From Bacillus cereus (GTDB lineage Bacteria; Bacillota; Bacilli; Bacillales; Bacillaceae_G): DNA of 64,000 nucleotides. How positions within the stretch are numbered: position 1 is the first letter of the stretch; each line of letters starts with the position of its first letter. A model generated the notes under the pieces. The model saw only the letters and a program-made list of their open reading frames with translations, was not told the origin of the DNA and ran no database searches. The stretch covers positions 1,055,001 through 1,119,000 of the forward strand of contig NZ_CP089518.1 in assembly GCF_025917685.1 (NCBI RefSeq), given 5' to 3'. This document shows positions 34,803 to 42,842 of this stretch, one piece after another. A program made the translations under genes and the position numbers.

Positions 34803-34883
34803 TCATTCCACTGCACTGTTTTTATTACCTGCCAATTCTATAGGTACAGAGATGTAGGGTGCAGTATATAATTGTTTCGCCAT
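34803..34883 (-). other. 26-codon open frame with strong ribosome-binding site
   Basis: On the minus strand CTTAGGAGGTAT precedes ATG 34883 with 4 bases between GGAGG and ATG. The frame codes MAKQLYTAPYISVPIELAGN and six more residues, then TGA. Either the start of a decayed gene or a small peptide gene. No terminator of its own was seen. Confidence 0.3.
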
Positions 34884-34917
34884 ATACCTCCTAAGGTGTT
34901 TGTAACAAGGTAATGGG

Positions 34918-35625
34918 TTATTTTTCATTGTGATATTCTTCTAAAGTGATACCTTTCTCGTATATTTCTGTTGCAATGTCACCTACGTATCGAATATGCC
35001 ATGGTTCATATGAATAGCCTGTAATGTGCTCTTTTCCTTTTAAATAACGTATAATAAATCCAGCACGATGAGCATTGTTTTTCAGCCATTTTCCTTCAGT
35101 AGTATTCGCGAATTGCGTTTCTAGTGTATTATTGACACTATTCGCAGATACATCCATCGTTAACCCCGTTTGATGTTCGCTATGACCTGGCCTTGCAGAA
35201 ACTTTATCAGCTTGGACTTGACCTTGTTTCTCTACATTTCGTCTATAAACAGTTTGTTGATATTCTTCAGAACGAAATCCGGATATAGCATGTAATACGA
35301 TTCCATCTTGTTTCGCTAAGGTAAATAATTTTTCCAAGGCGATAGCAGCTTCACTTCGTAAATGACTTTTTTCTTGAATCCCATCAAATGCAAATGTAAC
35401 TTTAGGTACAACTAAATCGTCAGGTCTATAATTACTTGGAAGTTTCCTATTTTTGTTAACTACTACATCGACACTATTGGGGGATCCAATAGTTACAGAT
35501 CCATCATTATTTTGTATATCGTCCTTGCCTTTAGCGATGTCAGTTATACTAGGGAAAAAAATATATATGCATAGGAAGAGAAGAACAGCTCCCCCTACTA
35601 AGCGGCCTATTAATTTTCTAATCAT
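34918..35625 (-). CDS. D-alanyl-D-alanine carboxypeptidase, VanY type (M15B)
   Basis: 235 residues, ATG 35625 after AAGGAGTAAATAAA. One N-terminal membrane anchor (about 8-28). The M15B motifs are complete: SGFRSEEYQQ, then S-x-H151-x-x-G-x-x-x-D158 and E207-P-W-H210, the zinc and catalytic residues. It removes the last D-Ala from peptidoglycan stems outside the cell. It follows an S11 carboxypeptidase on the same strand (83-base gap), so both act on the same substrate. Confidence 0.88.
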   Translation of the reverse strand: MIRKLIGRLVGGAVLLFLCIYIFFPSITDIAKGKDDIQNNDGSVTIGSPNSVDVVVNKNRKLPSNYRPDDLVVPKVTFAFDGIQEKSHLRSEAAIALEKLFTLAKQDGIVLHAISGFRSEEYQQTVYRRNVEKQGQVQADKVSARPGHSEHQTGLTMDVSANSVNNTLETQFANTTEGKWLKNNAHRAGFIIRYLKGKEHITGYSYEPWHIRYVGDIATEIYEKGITLEEYHNEK

Positions 35626-35708
35626 TTTATTTACTCCTTATAGCAAATCCATTTTAAAATTTACGTTTCTATATAATTTCGTATTAGCTATTTATTATAA
35701 TTTAAAGA

Positions 35709-36602
35709 TTAATGCTGCCAATTCAAAAAAGTCGAGCTAATTTTATTAAATCCATATGAAAATAATTTTTTTGTTTCTATAAATCTCTTAGTATCTTCGT
35801 TAGTTCCCGCAACAACAGAAATCAGCCTGTTTTCACCTTGTTTTGCTGTGCCTGTAAAACAGTATCCTGCTTCATCTGTAAATCCAGTTTTCAAACCATC
35901 AATTCCTTGAAAATACAATTCATCATTAGATGTATCGAGCATCTTATTTGTAGTTATTATAGTTGAACCATTATACGATAATGTATAGTTTGTTAGCTTG
36001 GTTATATCTAAAACTTCGGGATATGTTTTTAACAAATGTTGCGCGAGCGTTGCGACATCTAAAACAGTCATTTTTGACTCTTTATTTTGAGCATTTGGTA
36101 GTCCTGTAGCATTAACAAAATGAGTCGCATTAGATAAATTTAATTGCTTTGCTTTCATATTCATAAGCTTTGTAAAATTCTCTTCACTTTTAGAAATATG
36201 CTCAGCTAAAGCAACAGCAGCATTATTGGCTGATGATATTACCATCGCATGAAATAAATCTCTAACAGTTAAACGATTACCAACTCGTATATTGATCTTA
36301 GCTCCAATACTATTTACAGCATTTGGACCAATTCTGACGGGATCGCTCCATTTTAATGTACCGTTATGAATTTTTTCTAGTACAATATACTCGGTCATCA
36401 TCTTTGACATACTTGCTGGAGCAAGGGGCACATTTTCATTCTTACCATAAACAACTTTTCCTGATTGTGCATCCATTAATATAGCAGCGTTAGCTTCTAT
36501 AACGGGTTCTTTTGTAAAAGCTAAATAAGTATATAAGGTCACAAAAATAGCAATAAATACTATAAGCATGTTCCTACTTCTCTTTGCTATTTTCATTTTC
36601 AA
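35709..36602 (-). CDS. Serine D-alanyl-D-alanine carboxypeptidase (S11, DacA-like, short)
   Basis: 297 residues, ATG 36602 after AAGGAGAATT. N-terminal hydrophobic segment (about 12-30), then S64-M-S-K67, S124-A-N126 and K238-T-G240, the three active-site motifs of low-mass penicillin-binding proteins. It ends shortly after the transpeptidase fold and lacks the PBP5 C-terminal beta domain and amphipathic anchor of the usual 390-440-residue forms. So it is probably held by its N-terminal helix. Operon with the VanY-type gene. Confidence 0.88.
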   Translation of the reverse strand: MKMKIAKRSRNMLIVFIAIFVTLYTYLAFTKEPVIEANAAILMDAQSGKVVYGKNENVPLAPASMSKMMTEYIVLEKIHNGTLKWSDPVRIGPNAVNSIGAKINIRVGNRLTVRDLFHAMVISSANNAAVALAEHISKSEENFTKLMNMKAKQLNLSNATHFVNATGLPNAQNKESKMTVLDVATLAQHLLKTYPEVLDITKLTNYTLSYNGSTIITTNKMLDTSNDELYFQGIDGLKTGFTDEAGYCFTGTAKQGENRLISVVAGTNEDTKRFIETKKLFSYGFNKISSTFLNWQH

Positions 36603-36733
36603 TTCTCCTTCATCATTGTTACTAGCAAAGTGTATGTTTCAGGTTTTGTTGCAAAGTTTCCGAAGACATAAAGAGCTGAGGAATATTGCAACAGAATCTG
36701 ATTTTTATTATTACATTGCAATAGTAAATAAAC

Positions 36734-36774
36734 TATCTAATAACCTTACGTAAAGGTGACAATCTTGTAAGGTT
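36734..36774 (-). promoter_or_regulatory. Promoter and inverted repeat of the carboxypeptidase operon
   Basis: Minus strand TTGTCA (36762-36757), 17-base spacer, TAGATA (36739-36734). AACCTTAC (36742-36749) and GTAAGGTT (36767-36774) flank the -35 element as an 8-base inverted repeat, a likely operator for an envelope-stress or MerR-type regulator. Confidence 0.5.
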
Positions 36775-36820
36775 TCATAAGTAGAAAATGAATGTAACAA
36801 AAGGATCCTATTAATTTAGA

Positions 36821-36861
36821 CCTCTAATTGTTAAATGCAAATCTAACAATTAGAGGTTTTT
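36821..36861 (+). terminator. Orphan terminator
   Basis: Perfect 13-base arms (36821-36833, 36844-36856) and five T on the plus strand, but no plus-strand gene lies upstream for about 2 kb. It may end an antisense or small RNA, or shield the next gene. Confidence 0.7.
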
Positions 36862-36943
36862 ACTGTGATGAACAAGGTGCTTAATATTTACGTTTAACGT
36901 GCATAACAAGTTATAATAGAAGAAATCAATAAGGAGGCTGGCT

Positions 36944-38050
36944 GTGAAGAATCTTCGTTATTTCAATATATTTACTATGTTACTTGTATACACACTACTT
37001 ATGTTTTACATAGGCTGGAACGGATGGGTTTGGCTTCATGCGGTATTTGGCTGGGAATCTTGGGGATATTACGCTTTCGTAGTTGGATTTATTTCATATG
37101 CGTATATTCTCGTGCAAGTGTTTAAGTTTTTGCCATTTCTGCGAACGATTGGTTCGATTTGGTTTGCGGTCATACAATATGCGCTTATGTTGTTGCCACT
37201 GGCTGATATTACAGTTTTCCTTTTTCAATTTGGGGTGGAGAAAGAAACAGCAATTATTTGGACAGGGGCGGCTGTGATAGCTGCATTTATCTTTATCTTT
37301 GCGTATGGAGTATTTAATGCGTATAGTCCAGTAGTAAGAAAATACGAAGTGCACATACCGAAAAAGGTAGAGGGGCGTAAAAATTTACGCATTGCGATGG
37401 CTTCTGATATGCATTTCGGTAAATTGTCTGGTGTTGCTCATTTGAAGAGACTTGTCCGTCATGTAAATGAAATGGAGCCCGATATTATTTTACTGCCTGG
37501 TGATATTATCGATGATCATCCAGGTGTGTTCATTCAGAAAAATATGGGACCAATCATGAAACAGATGAAAGCTCCATTAGGCGTATATGGTGTGTTAGGA
37601 AACCATGAATATTACGGCCGAGCTGTTCCTGAGTTTTTACAAGAGATGGATAAGATTGATATTCGTATTCTTTTAGATGAAGTCATTACAATTGAAGATG
37701 ATTTTTATCTCGTCGGAAGAAGGGATAAAACAGAGCGTGATCGTCAAAGTTTTGAAAATCTAATGAGTACGGTAGATAAATCGCTTCCTGTTATCGCAAT
37801 GGATCACCAACCATTTGAATTAAAACAAGCAGCGGACGCCGGCGTTGATTTATTATTATCCGGTCACACGCATCGCGGACAAATGGCGCCGAACCATATT
37901 GTGACGAGAAGAATGTACGAACTAGACTGGGGATACGCACAAAAAGGTGCATTCCACGCAATTGTTTCTTCTGGATTTGGATTCTGGGGACCACCGCTTA
38001 GACTGGGAAGTAGATCTGAGATTGTGCAGGTGGAAGTTACGTTTGAATAG
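36944..38050 (+). CDS. Membrane-anchored metallophosphoesterase (YkuE/YaeI-like)
   Basis: 368 residues, GTG 36944 after AAGGAGG. Four N-terminal helices (about 5-25, 33-55, 65-90, 105-128), then a calcineurin-like phosphoesterase: SDMHFG (metal site D and H), PGDIIDD, GNHEYYG and SGHTHRGQ. Related enzymes act on lipid-linked pyrophosphates or UDP-diacylglucosamine at the membrane. The substrate here is unknown. Confidence 0.88.
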   Translation: MKNLRYFNIFTMLLVYTLLMFYIGWNGWVWLHAVFGWESWGYYAFVVGFISYAYILVQVFKFLPFLRTIGSIWFAVIQYALMLLPLADITVFLFQFGVEKETAIIWTGAAVIAAFIFIFAYGVFNAYSPVVRKYEVHIPKKVEGRKNLRIAMASDMHFGKLSGVAHLKRLVRHVNEMEPDIILLPGDIIDDHPGVFIQKNMGPIMKQMKAPLGVYGVLGNHEYYGRAVPEFLQEMDKIDIRILLDEVITIEDDFYLVGRRDKTERDRQSFENLMSTVDKSLPVIAMDHQPFELKQAADAGVDLLLSGHTHRGQMAPNHIVTRRMYELDWGYAQKGAFHAIVSSGFGFWGPPLRLGSRSEIVQVEVTFE

Positions 38051-38058
38051 GGGTATAT

Positions 38059-38106
38059 AAAAGGGATTATACATGATTAATATGTATAGTCCCTTTTATT
38101 TTTTAT
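38059..38106 (+). terminator. Terminator after the phosphoesterase
   Basis: AAAAGGGATTATACAT / ATGTATAGTCCCTTTT with a 7-base loop and T tail. Confidence 0.85.
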
Positions 38107-38304
38107 TTCACAATCGTACTCTTTACTTGAATAAAATCTTAATTATTTGTTGTGGAGGTGTATTAATTAATTCATGGACAATAATAATTACCTACACCTT
38201 GTATGTAATGACTGAACTAACAGAAGTGATATTAATTCGTTAGATAAAAAAGAGTTTGTGCAATACTAGTTGTATAGATAGTGTTAAATATTGTAAAATA
38301 AAAT

Positions 38305-38330
38305 GGTACTAAAAAAACTAAATTGGTACC
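38305..38330 (+). promoter_or_regulatory. Operator-like near-palindrome before the TetR gene
   Basis: GGTACTAA (38305-38312) and TTGGTACC (38323-38330), one mismatch, 10-base spacer, 20 bases before the start codon. A candidate site for autoregulation by the TetR protein. Confidence 0.5.
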
Positions 38331-38350
38331 AAGGGTTTAGGGGGCGGATT

Positions 38351-38908
38351 ATGAAACAAAGAATATTAACAGAAACAATTCATCAAATTCAAACGAAGGG
38401 GTTTACATTTACAATTAATGACTTAGCAAAACAATTAGCTGTGAGTAAGAGGACGATCTATGAGCACTTCTCTTCAAAAAATGAGATCGTAGATGAAGTT
38501 ATTCGTAATGTAATAGAAAGCATTCAAGAAAAGGAAAAAAATATCGCTGAAGAGGATACGTTACAAACAGTTGAAAAAATAAGAAGCATCTTAATTTGTA
38601 TTCCACAACAATTCAAATTCATGGATGCACGTTTATTAGTAGAACTAAAAAAACATCATTATAATCAATGGGTGAAATTAGATCAGTTTTTACGTGAAGG
38701 ATGGTCTACTGTAATTCGCTTAATAGAAGAGGGAATGAGAGAAGGGAGTATTAGAGAAATTCAAGTTCCATTTTTTATTGAAGTATATTTAGGAGCACTG
38801 AATCGCATATATGATCCTATGTTTATTGAAAAGGGTGATTATACATTGGGGAGTATGCTGGAATCCATTATGGACATGTTGCTGTATGGAATTTCTAATT
38901 CAAAATAG
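38351..38908 (+). CDS. TetR-family regulator (YvaF-like)
   Basis: 185 residues from ATG 38351 after AGGGGGCGG; the longer upstream frame reads through the operator. Helix-turn-helix: TINDLAKQLAVSKRTIYEHFSSKNEIVDEV. It heads an operon with an SMR efflux pump and a DUF5360 protein, the same trio as yvaF-yvaE-yvaD in B. subtilis. So it probably represses the pump until an inducer (cationic drug) binds. Confidence 0.88.
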   Translation: MKQRILTETIHQIQTKGFTFTINDLAKQLAVSKRTIYEHFSSKNEIVDEVIRNVIESIQEKEKNIAEEDTLQTVEKIRSILICIPQQFKFMDARLLVELKKHHYNQWVKLDQFLREGWSTVIRLIEEGMREGSIREIQVPFFIEVYLGALNRIYDPMFIEKGDYTLGSMLESIMDMLLYGISNSK

Positions 38909-38922
38909 AAGGTGGGAGAATA

Positions 38923-39285
38923 ATGCAGTGGATTTATTTATGCTTAGCAATTTTATTTGAAGTAGCGGGTACAACTGCGATGAAACTATCTGATGGATTA
39001 ACAAAACTTGTCCCAAGTATTCTTATTTTTGTATTTTATGTAGTAAGTTTTTCATTTCTGTCATTTGCATTGAAGGGGATGGAGATGTCCGTTGCGTATG
39101 CGGTTTGGTCAGGCATGGGAATTGTAACAATTACAATAATTGGCTTTTTTTATTTTGGAGAAAGTATCAATGTAATTAAGATGCTAGCAATTTTTTTTAT
39201 TTTAATTGGAGTCGTGATTTTAAATTTTAATAGTACGACACATGAAGAGAAGAACAAAGAAATGGTGGAGGAACGAGTACATTGA
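38923..39285 (+). CDS. SMR-family multidrug efflux protein (YvaE-like)
   Basis: 120 residues with four helices. The family signature holds: E14 in the first helix (ILFEVAGTTAMKLS), the binding site for protons and cations, then SVAYAVWSGMG and FFGES-like FYFGESINVIK. Exports lipophilic cations as a dimer. 14 bases after the TetR gene and overlapping the next gene by 4 bases. Confidence 0.92.
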   Translation: MQWIYLCLAILFEVAGTTAMKLSDGLTKLVPSILIFVFYVVSFSFLSFALKGMEMSVAYAVWSGMGIVTITIIGFFYFGESINVIKMLAIFFILIGVVILNFNSTTHEEKNKEMVEERVH

Positions 39286-39683
39286 ACCGTTTAAAATATT
39301 TTTTCCTGATTACTGATATTGGGTTTGTTATATATTGGTTCATAACAATTTTTCATATGATTCCACAAGAATATTTGTTTAAAAATTATCAAAATCCTAT
39401 TTTAGTGGCATGGAATTGGTCTTTTCTACCTTTAGATTTATTAATCTCGTTGACGGGATTTTTAAGTTTGTATTTGTATTCTAAACAAAAGCATATTTGG
39501 AGCCATGTTGCGTTCTTATCACTAATTTTAACTTTTTGTTCAGGATTACAAGCTCTCGCATTTTGGACAATCCGTTTAGATTTCGATATTTCTTGGTGGA
39601 TTCCTAATTTATATTTATTAGTTTATCCATGCTTCTTTTTAAAAGGTATTTGGAGAGAAATGTATGAGACTAACCTGAGATAA
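39282..39683 (+). CDS. DUF5360 membrane protein (YvaD-like)
   Basis: 133 residues, TTG start at 39282 overlapping the stop of the SMR gene (TTGA), with GGTGGAGG upstream. Four hydrophobic segments (about 8-26, 43-65, 73-95, 105-122), conserved AWNWSFLPLDLLISLTGF. Function unknown; operon context suggests support of the SMR pump or membrane stress. Confidence 0.8.
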   Translation: MNRLKYFFLITDIGFVIYWFITIFHMIPQEYLFKNYQNPILVAWNWSFLPLDLLISLTGFLSLYLYSKQKHIWSHVAFLSLILTFCSGLQALAFWTIRLDFDISWWIPNLYLLVYPCFFLKGIWREMYETNLR

Positions 39684-40076
39684 AAGAATGCAAGAGGTAT
39701 AATCGGAGCGGAGGAAGAAAGTGAACTTACAATAGGGACTCGCCACATCGCCATCAAGTTAAGAAATACATTGTTTCCCAAAACAAAAAACGAACTGAAT
39801 TCCCATGGACAACTATGAAGAGATAAAATTTTCTTTTTGGGATACTTTAATATCTTAGCTTGATAGAAATGGAAGTCCTCATATTTTTTCAATAAAAAAA
39901 GCTCACACAGGGAGCACTCAATAAAAATAAATGAATTAAAACAAATAACAGCCATGTATGATATACAACACTAAATGTGTTATATCTATATATTTATAAT
40001 TTATAATTTTTATTGGTGCTAATTTCATAAAAGAGGTACGATTATAAGAATCGTCTGAGATAAAGGGGGATTATAA
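39684..40076. other. 393-base stretch without a supported gene
   Basis: A minus frame (39955-39623) contains LNLMAMWRVPIVSSLSSSAP, membrane-protein-like, but its start has no ribosome-binding site and it runs 61 bases into the DUF5360 gene. Perhaps a decayed transporter fragment. Otherwise AT-rich, with the GGGGGA site of the next gene at its right end. Confidence 0.4.
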
Positions 40077-41054
40077 GTGGTTATAACAGATGTAATATAC
40101 GGAGAATGTGAAGTGGATCCAGTGTTAGAAGAGTTAATTTTAAGTAAGTCTGTGCAAAGACTAAAAGGTATTCATCAAAACGGCGCAAGCTACTTAATAA
40201 ATGAGAAGTGGAATGTAACACGCTTTGATCATTCAGTTGGTGCTATGTTGTTAATTAAAAAGCTTGGTGGTTCAGTAGAAGAACAAATTGCTGGTTTACT
40301 ACATGACGTATCGCATACTGCTTTTTCTCATGTGATTGATTATGTTTTTGATAACGAAAATGAAAGTTATCATGAAGAAATATTTAGTTCTGTCGTGAAA
40401 AACTCGGAAATCCCGGCGATTCTTTCAAAATATGGTTATAACTATGAAGATATTTTGTTAGATGATTCGAAGTGGACATTACTTGAAAGATCTGCGCCAG
40501 AATTATGTGCAGACCGAGTGGATTATACATTGAGAGATATGTATACATATGGATATATTTCTTTAGAAGAGGCTCAAGATTTTTTAGATGATTTAGTCGA
40601 AGTTAATGGAAAAATGGTTCTTCAAAATATTGAAATTGCAGAATGGTTTACGAAGACGTATTACAAAGAAGTAATTGATTTCTTTATGAAACCAATGAAT
40701 ATTTACGGAAATGAAATGCTAGCTAAAACGTTAAAATTAGCCTTGCATAAAAAGGTTATTCATGCAGATGATTTTCTTCTCGAAGATGATGAGCTTATAG
40801 TGAAATTGCAGCTATGTAAAGATACAGAAGTACGTGCTGTATTAAGCAAAGTTCATCCGAATGTAAAAGTAGAAGAAGATAGAGATGATTATGATTTACA
40901 TCAGAAAAATAAAGTACGTCTTATTGATCCTCTATTACTTCGTGCAGGTGAGGTTATTCAATCGTCTGTTGTGTCAGAAAATATAAGACAGATGAGTGAT
41001 ATCGCTTATGAAAAAGCGGTGAGAGGGATGTATGTGAAAGTGATTGCGAGTTAA
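40077..41054 (+). CDS. HD-domain phosphohydrolase
   Basis: 325 residues, GTG 40077 six bases after AAAGGGGGA. HD metal motif: R-F-D-H-S (about 51-55) with LLHDVSHTAFSH (about 75-86) and the later D in DRVDYTLRDMY. Similar to small dGTPase/YdhJ-like HD proteins, with a helical C-terminal half. The nucleotide or other substrate is not known. Single gene. Confidence 0.85.
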   Translation: MVITDVIYGECEVDPVLEELILSKSVQRLKGIHQNGASYLINEKWNVTRFDHSVGAMLLIKKLGGSVEEQIAGLLHDVSHTAFSHVIDYVFDNENESYHEEIFSSVVKNSEIPAILSKYGYNYEDILLDDSKWTLLERSAPELCADRVDYTLRDMYTYGYISLEEAQDFLDDLVEVNGKMVLQNIEIAEWFTKTYYKEVIDFFMKPMNIYGNEMLAKTLKLALHKKVIHADDFLLEDDELIVKLQLCKDTEVRAVLSKVHPNVKVEEDRDDYDLHQKNKVRLIDPLLLRAGEVIQSSVVSENIRQMSDIAYEKAVRGMYVKVIAS

Positions 41055-41056
41055 AA

Positions 41057-41098
41057 AAGAAGTAGCGCATCATTTCTAATGCGTTACTTCTTTTTATT
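41057..41098. terminator. Bidirectional terminator
   Basis: AAAGAAGTAGCGCAT / ATGCGTTACTTCTTT (one G-T pair, 41057-41092) between converging genes, with A run on the left and T run on the right. Confidence 0.85.
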
Positions 41099-42224
41099 AA
41101 TTATCAAACCAATTCCAAATCTCAATATCTCCAAGAGTCGCATAACGTACGTGCGGGGAGTTTTGTAGTTTTAATAACTCTTTCGACGGACCGGTAATGA
41201 CAATGCCATATACTTTTACGCCGTTATCTTTTACATACTGATAGCGCTTATCTAGGTTCAGCTCTTTTTCATGAGTTCGAGTAGTTTTACTTACAGTTTC
41301 TTTATGTTCAGAAAGAATACGCATCATTTCTATTACTTCATCTTCTTTTGTCTTTGGTCGTTTTGCTTCATTATTAGGGAGATTTATATGCTCTCGAAAT
41401 CCGATAACCTCTCTGCCATGCAAGATAAAATCTTCTTCATTTATTCTTTCTTGTCCTGTGTCTAAAGCGTACCATACAGGGGTTGGCGGCATTTCTTGTG
41501 CTTCAAATACGCTATATAGAATTGATTCTATTTCTTGTAAAGTATAAGCTCTGTCAAAGGATATCGCTACTTCTGCAACAGTTCCCTCATGTACTTTTGC
41601 AAGTGTATCCCACACTTTTTTAGATGGTTCTTTCAAATAATCACCTTGCTTGATTTTTGGATGAACAAAGGAAAGTTTGTTTGAATAAGATCTGTTTTCC
41701 CAGGATGGATTTGAGACAGTTACAGACGACAAGAAACTACGCGTTGTTACTGTGCCGATTGGAATTTCTTTTTTGCCGACCGTTTTATATAAATCGATTT
41801 CATTTTCTGTACGGAAAAAGGGTTTAATCTTTGTGCTGCCTCCAGCGGAACGACTATTTGGCATTGTTGCTTCTAGTGCGAGTGCTGGAATTTCATCTAC
41901 TTCGACTAACTTTTTCATATTATAGAAGTAAAAAGAAGATGAAAAATGACCGACAAAATAGATTGCTATACAAACAGCAAGAACAAAACTAACGGTTTGC
42001 CAACGTTGTTTCCACTTTATTTTCCAAAATGGGACATTAAGATTTTGTGGTGGTAGTCTTTTCTTGATCGGCTCACTCTTCGTAAGCAATTCATCCAAAT
42101 ATACTTCACATTCCTCACAAGTCTCTATATGGCTTTCTAATTCTTCTTGTTCATCACGTGTGAGTGTTCCTTTTTCGTATTTTTCCCACAGTTTTTTAAA
42201 CTCTGCACACCCCATCTGTATCAC
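41097..42224 (-). CDS. Zinc-binding anti-sigma factor
   Basis: 375 residues. N-terminal anti-sigma zinc finger (H32-x-x-x-C36-x-x-C39), one membrane helix (about 75-92), then a long extracellular part like the sigma-regulator N- and C-terminal domains (FRTENEIDLYKTVGKKEIPIGTVT, later HVRYATLGDIEIWNW). It holds the upstream ECF sigma factor inactive at the membrane. Its start codon overlaps the end of the sigma gene by 4 bases, so translation is coupled. Confidence 0.88.
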   Translation of the reverse strand: MIQMGCAEFKKLWEKYEKGTLTRDEQEELESHIETCEECEVYLDELLTKSEPIKKRLPPQNLNVPFWKIKWKQRWQTVSFVLAVCIAIYFVGHFSSSFYFYNMKKLVEVDEIPALALEATMPNSRSAGGSTKIKPFFRTENEIDLYKTVGKKEIPIGTVTTRSFLSSVTVSNPSWENRSYSNKLSFVHPKIKQGDYLKEPSKKVWDTLAKVHEGTVAEVAISFDRAYTLQEIESILYSVFEAQEMPPTPVWYALDTGQERINEEDFILHGREVIGFREHINLPNNEAKRPKTKEDEVIEMMRILSEHKETVSKTTRTHEKELNLDKRYQYVKDNGVKVYGIVITGPSKELLKLQNSPHVRYATLGDIEIWNWFDN

Positions 42225-42706
42225 TCCTTTATGCTTTTCGTTTCTTTTCGTCCTCGGTGTAATTCAATTTTTACTTTTGCTAACGAGAGACCAGTCATTT
42301 CTGCTATTTCCTTATACGAGAATCCGTAGTAATCTCGTAGTAGCAGGATATTTCGTCTTTGGAGCGGAAGAGAAGATAAACTGTCTAACCAACTAGCAAT
42401 CTCATGTTTTACGAAATAAGAGTGTTCTGTACTTGGCACGTTTGGTAAATGGAATTCTTCAATTTGCGTTGTTTTATACTTCTTTTCTTTTCGGTACCAA
42501 TCGATAAAGGCGTTGTAGGCAATTGTAAATAACCACGGCCTAATTTCTTCTCCTTTATAATAATCAATATGGACGAGCATTCGGTAAAACGTTTCTTGCA
42601 TGTGATCTTCCGCATAGTGGGAATCTCCGGTTAGGGAGAGAAGATAGCGAAATAAATCTTGCATATGCTCTGAGTAAATTTCTTCTAATGATTGTTTGCG
42701 TTTCAC
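42221..42706 (-). CDS. ECF-family RNA polymerase sigma factor (SigM-like)
   Basis: 161 residues, GTG 42706 after GGGAGGGAAATGTA. Region 2: LFRYLLSLTGDSHYAEDHMQETFYRML...RPWLFTIAYNAFIDWYR; region 4: LLLRDYYGFSYKEIAEMTGLSLAKVKIELHRGR. Overlaps its anti-sigma gene. An ECF-type promoter lies just upstream, so it probably activates itself under envelope stress. Which of the many B. cereus ECF factors it is cannot be told. Confidence 0.9.
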   Translation of the reverse strand: MKRKQSLEEIYSEHMQDLFRYLLSLTGDSHYAEDHMQETFYRMLVHIDYYKGEEIRPWLFTIAYNAFIDWYRKEKKYKTTQIEEFHLPNVPSTEHSYFVKHEIASWLDSLSSLPLQRRNILLLRDYYGFSYKEIAEMTGLSLAKVKIELHRGRKETKSIKE

Positions 42707-42732
42707 TACATTTCCCTCCCTTCATACATAAC

Positions 42733-42758
42733 AACGAAATACATATAAAAAAGTTACA
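42733..42758 (-). promoter_or_regulatory. ECF-type autoregulatory promoter
   Basis: Minus strand TGTAAC (42758-42753), 16-base spacer, CGTT (42736-42733), close to the ECF pattern TGAAAC-N16-CGTC. It is 27 bases before the sigma factor start. Confidence 0.65.
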
Positions 42759-42842
42759 ATTTTTATGGAATTATAGTAAAAAACGTCAAGAATTGGATAG
42801 GATTCTCTTTTATCATAATACATATAAGGCGGGTGAACAGAG

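Larger units (their letters stand above)
36603..36943. other. 341-base intergenic region with two regulatory elements
   Basis: It holds the minus-strand promoter and inverted repeat at 36734-36774 and a plus-strand terminator at 36821-36861. No gene was found on either strand; a 61-codon plus frame here has no ribosome-binding site. Confidence 0.5.

Noticed and set aside
39623..39955. 110-codon minus-strand frame with a membrane-like stretch
   Set aside because: No ribosome-binding site, overlaps the DUF5360 gene by 61 bases, and only its second half looks like protein; at most a fragment, so listed only as part of the gap.
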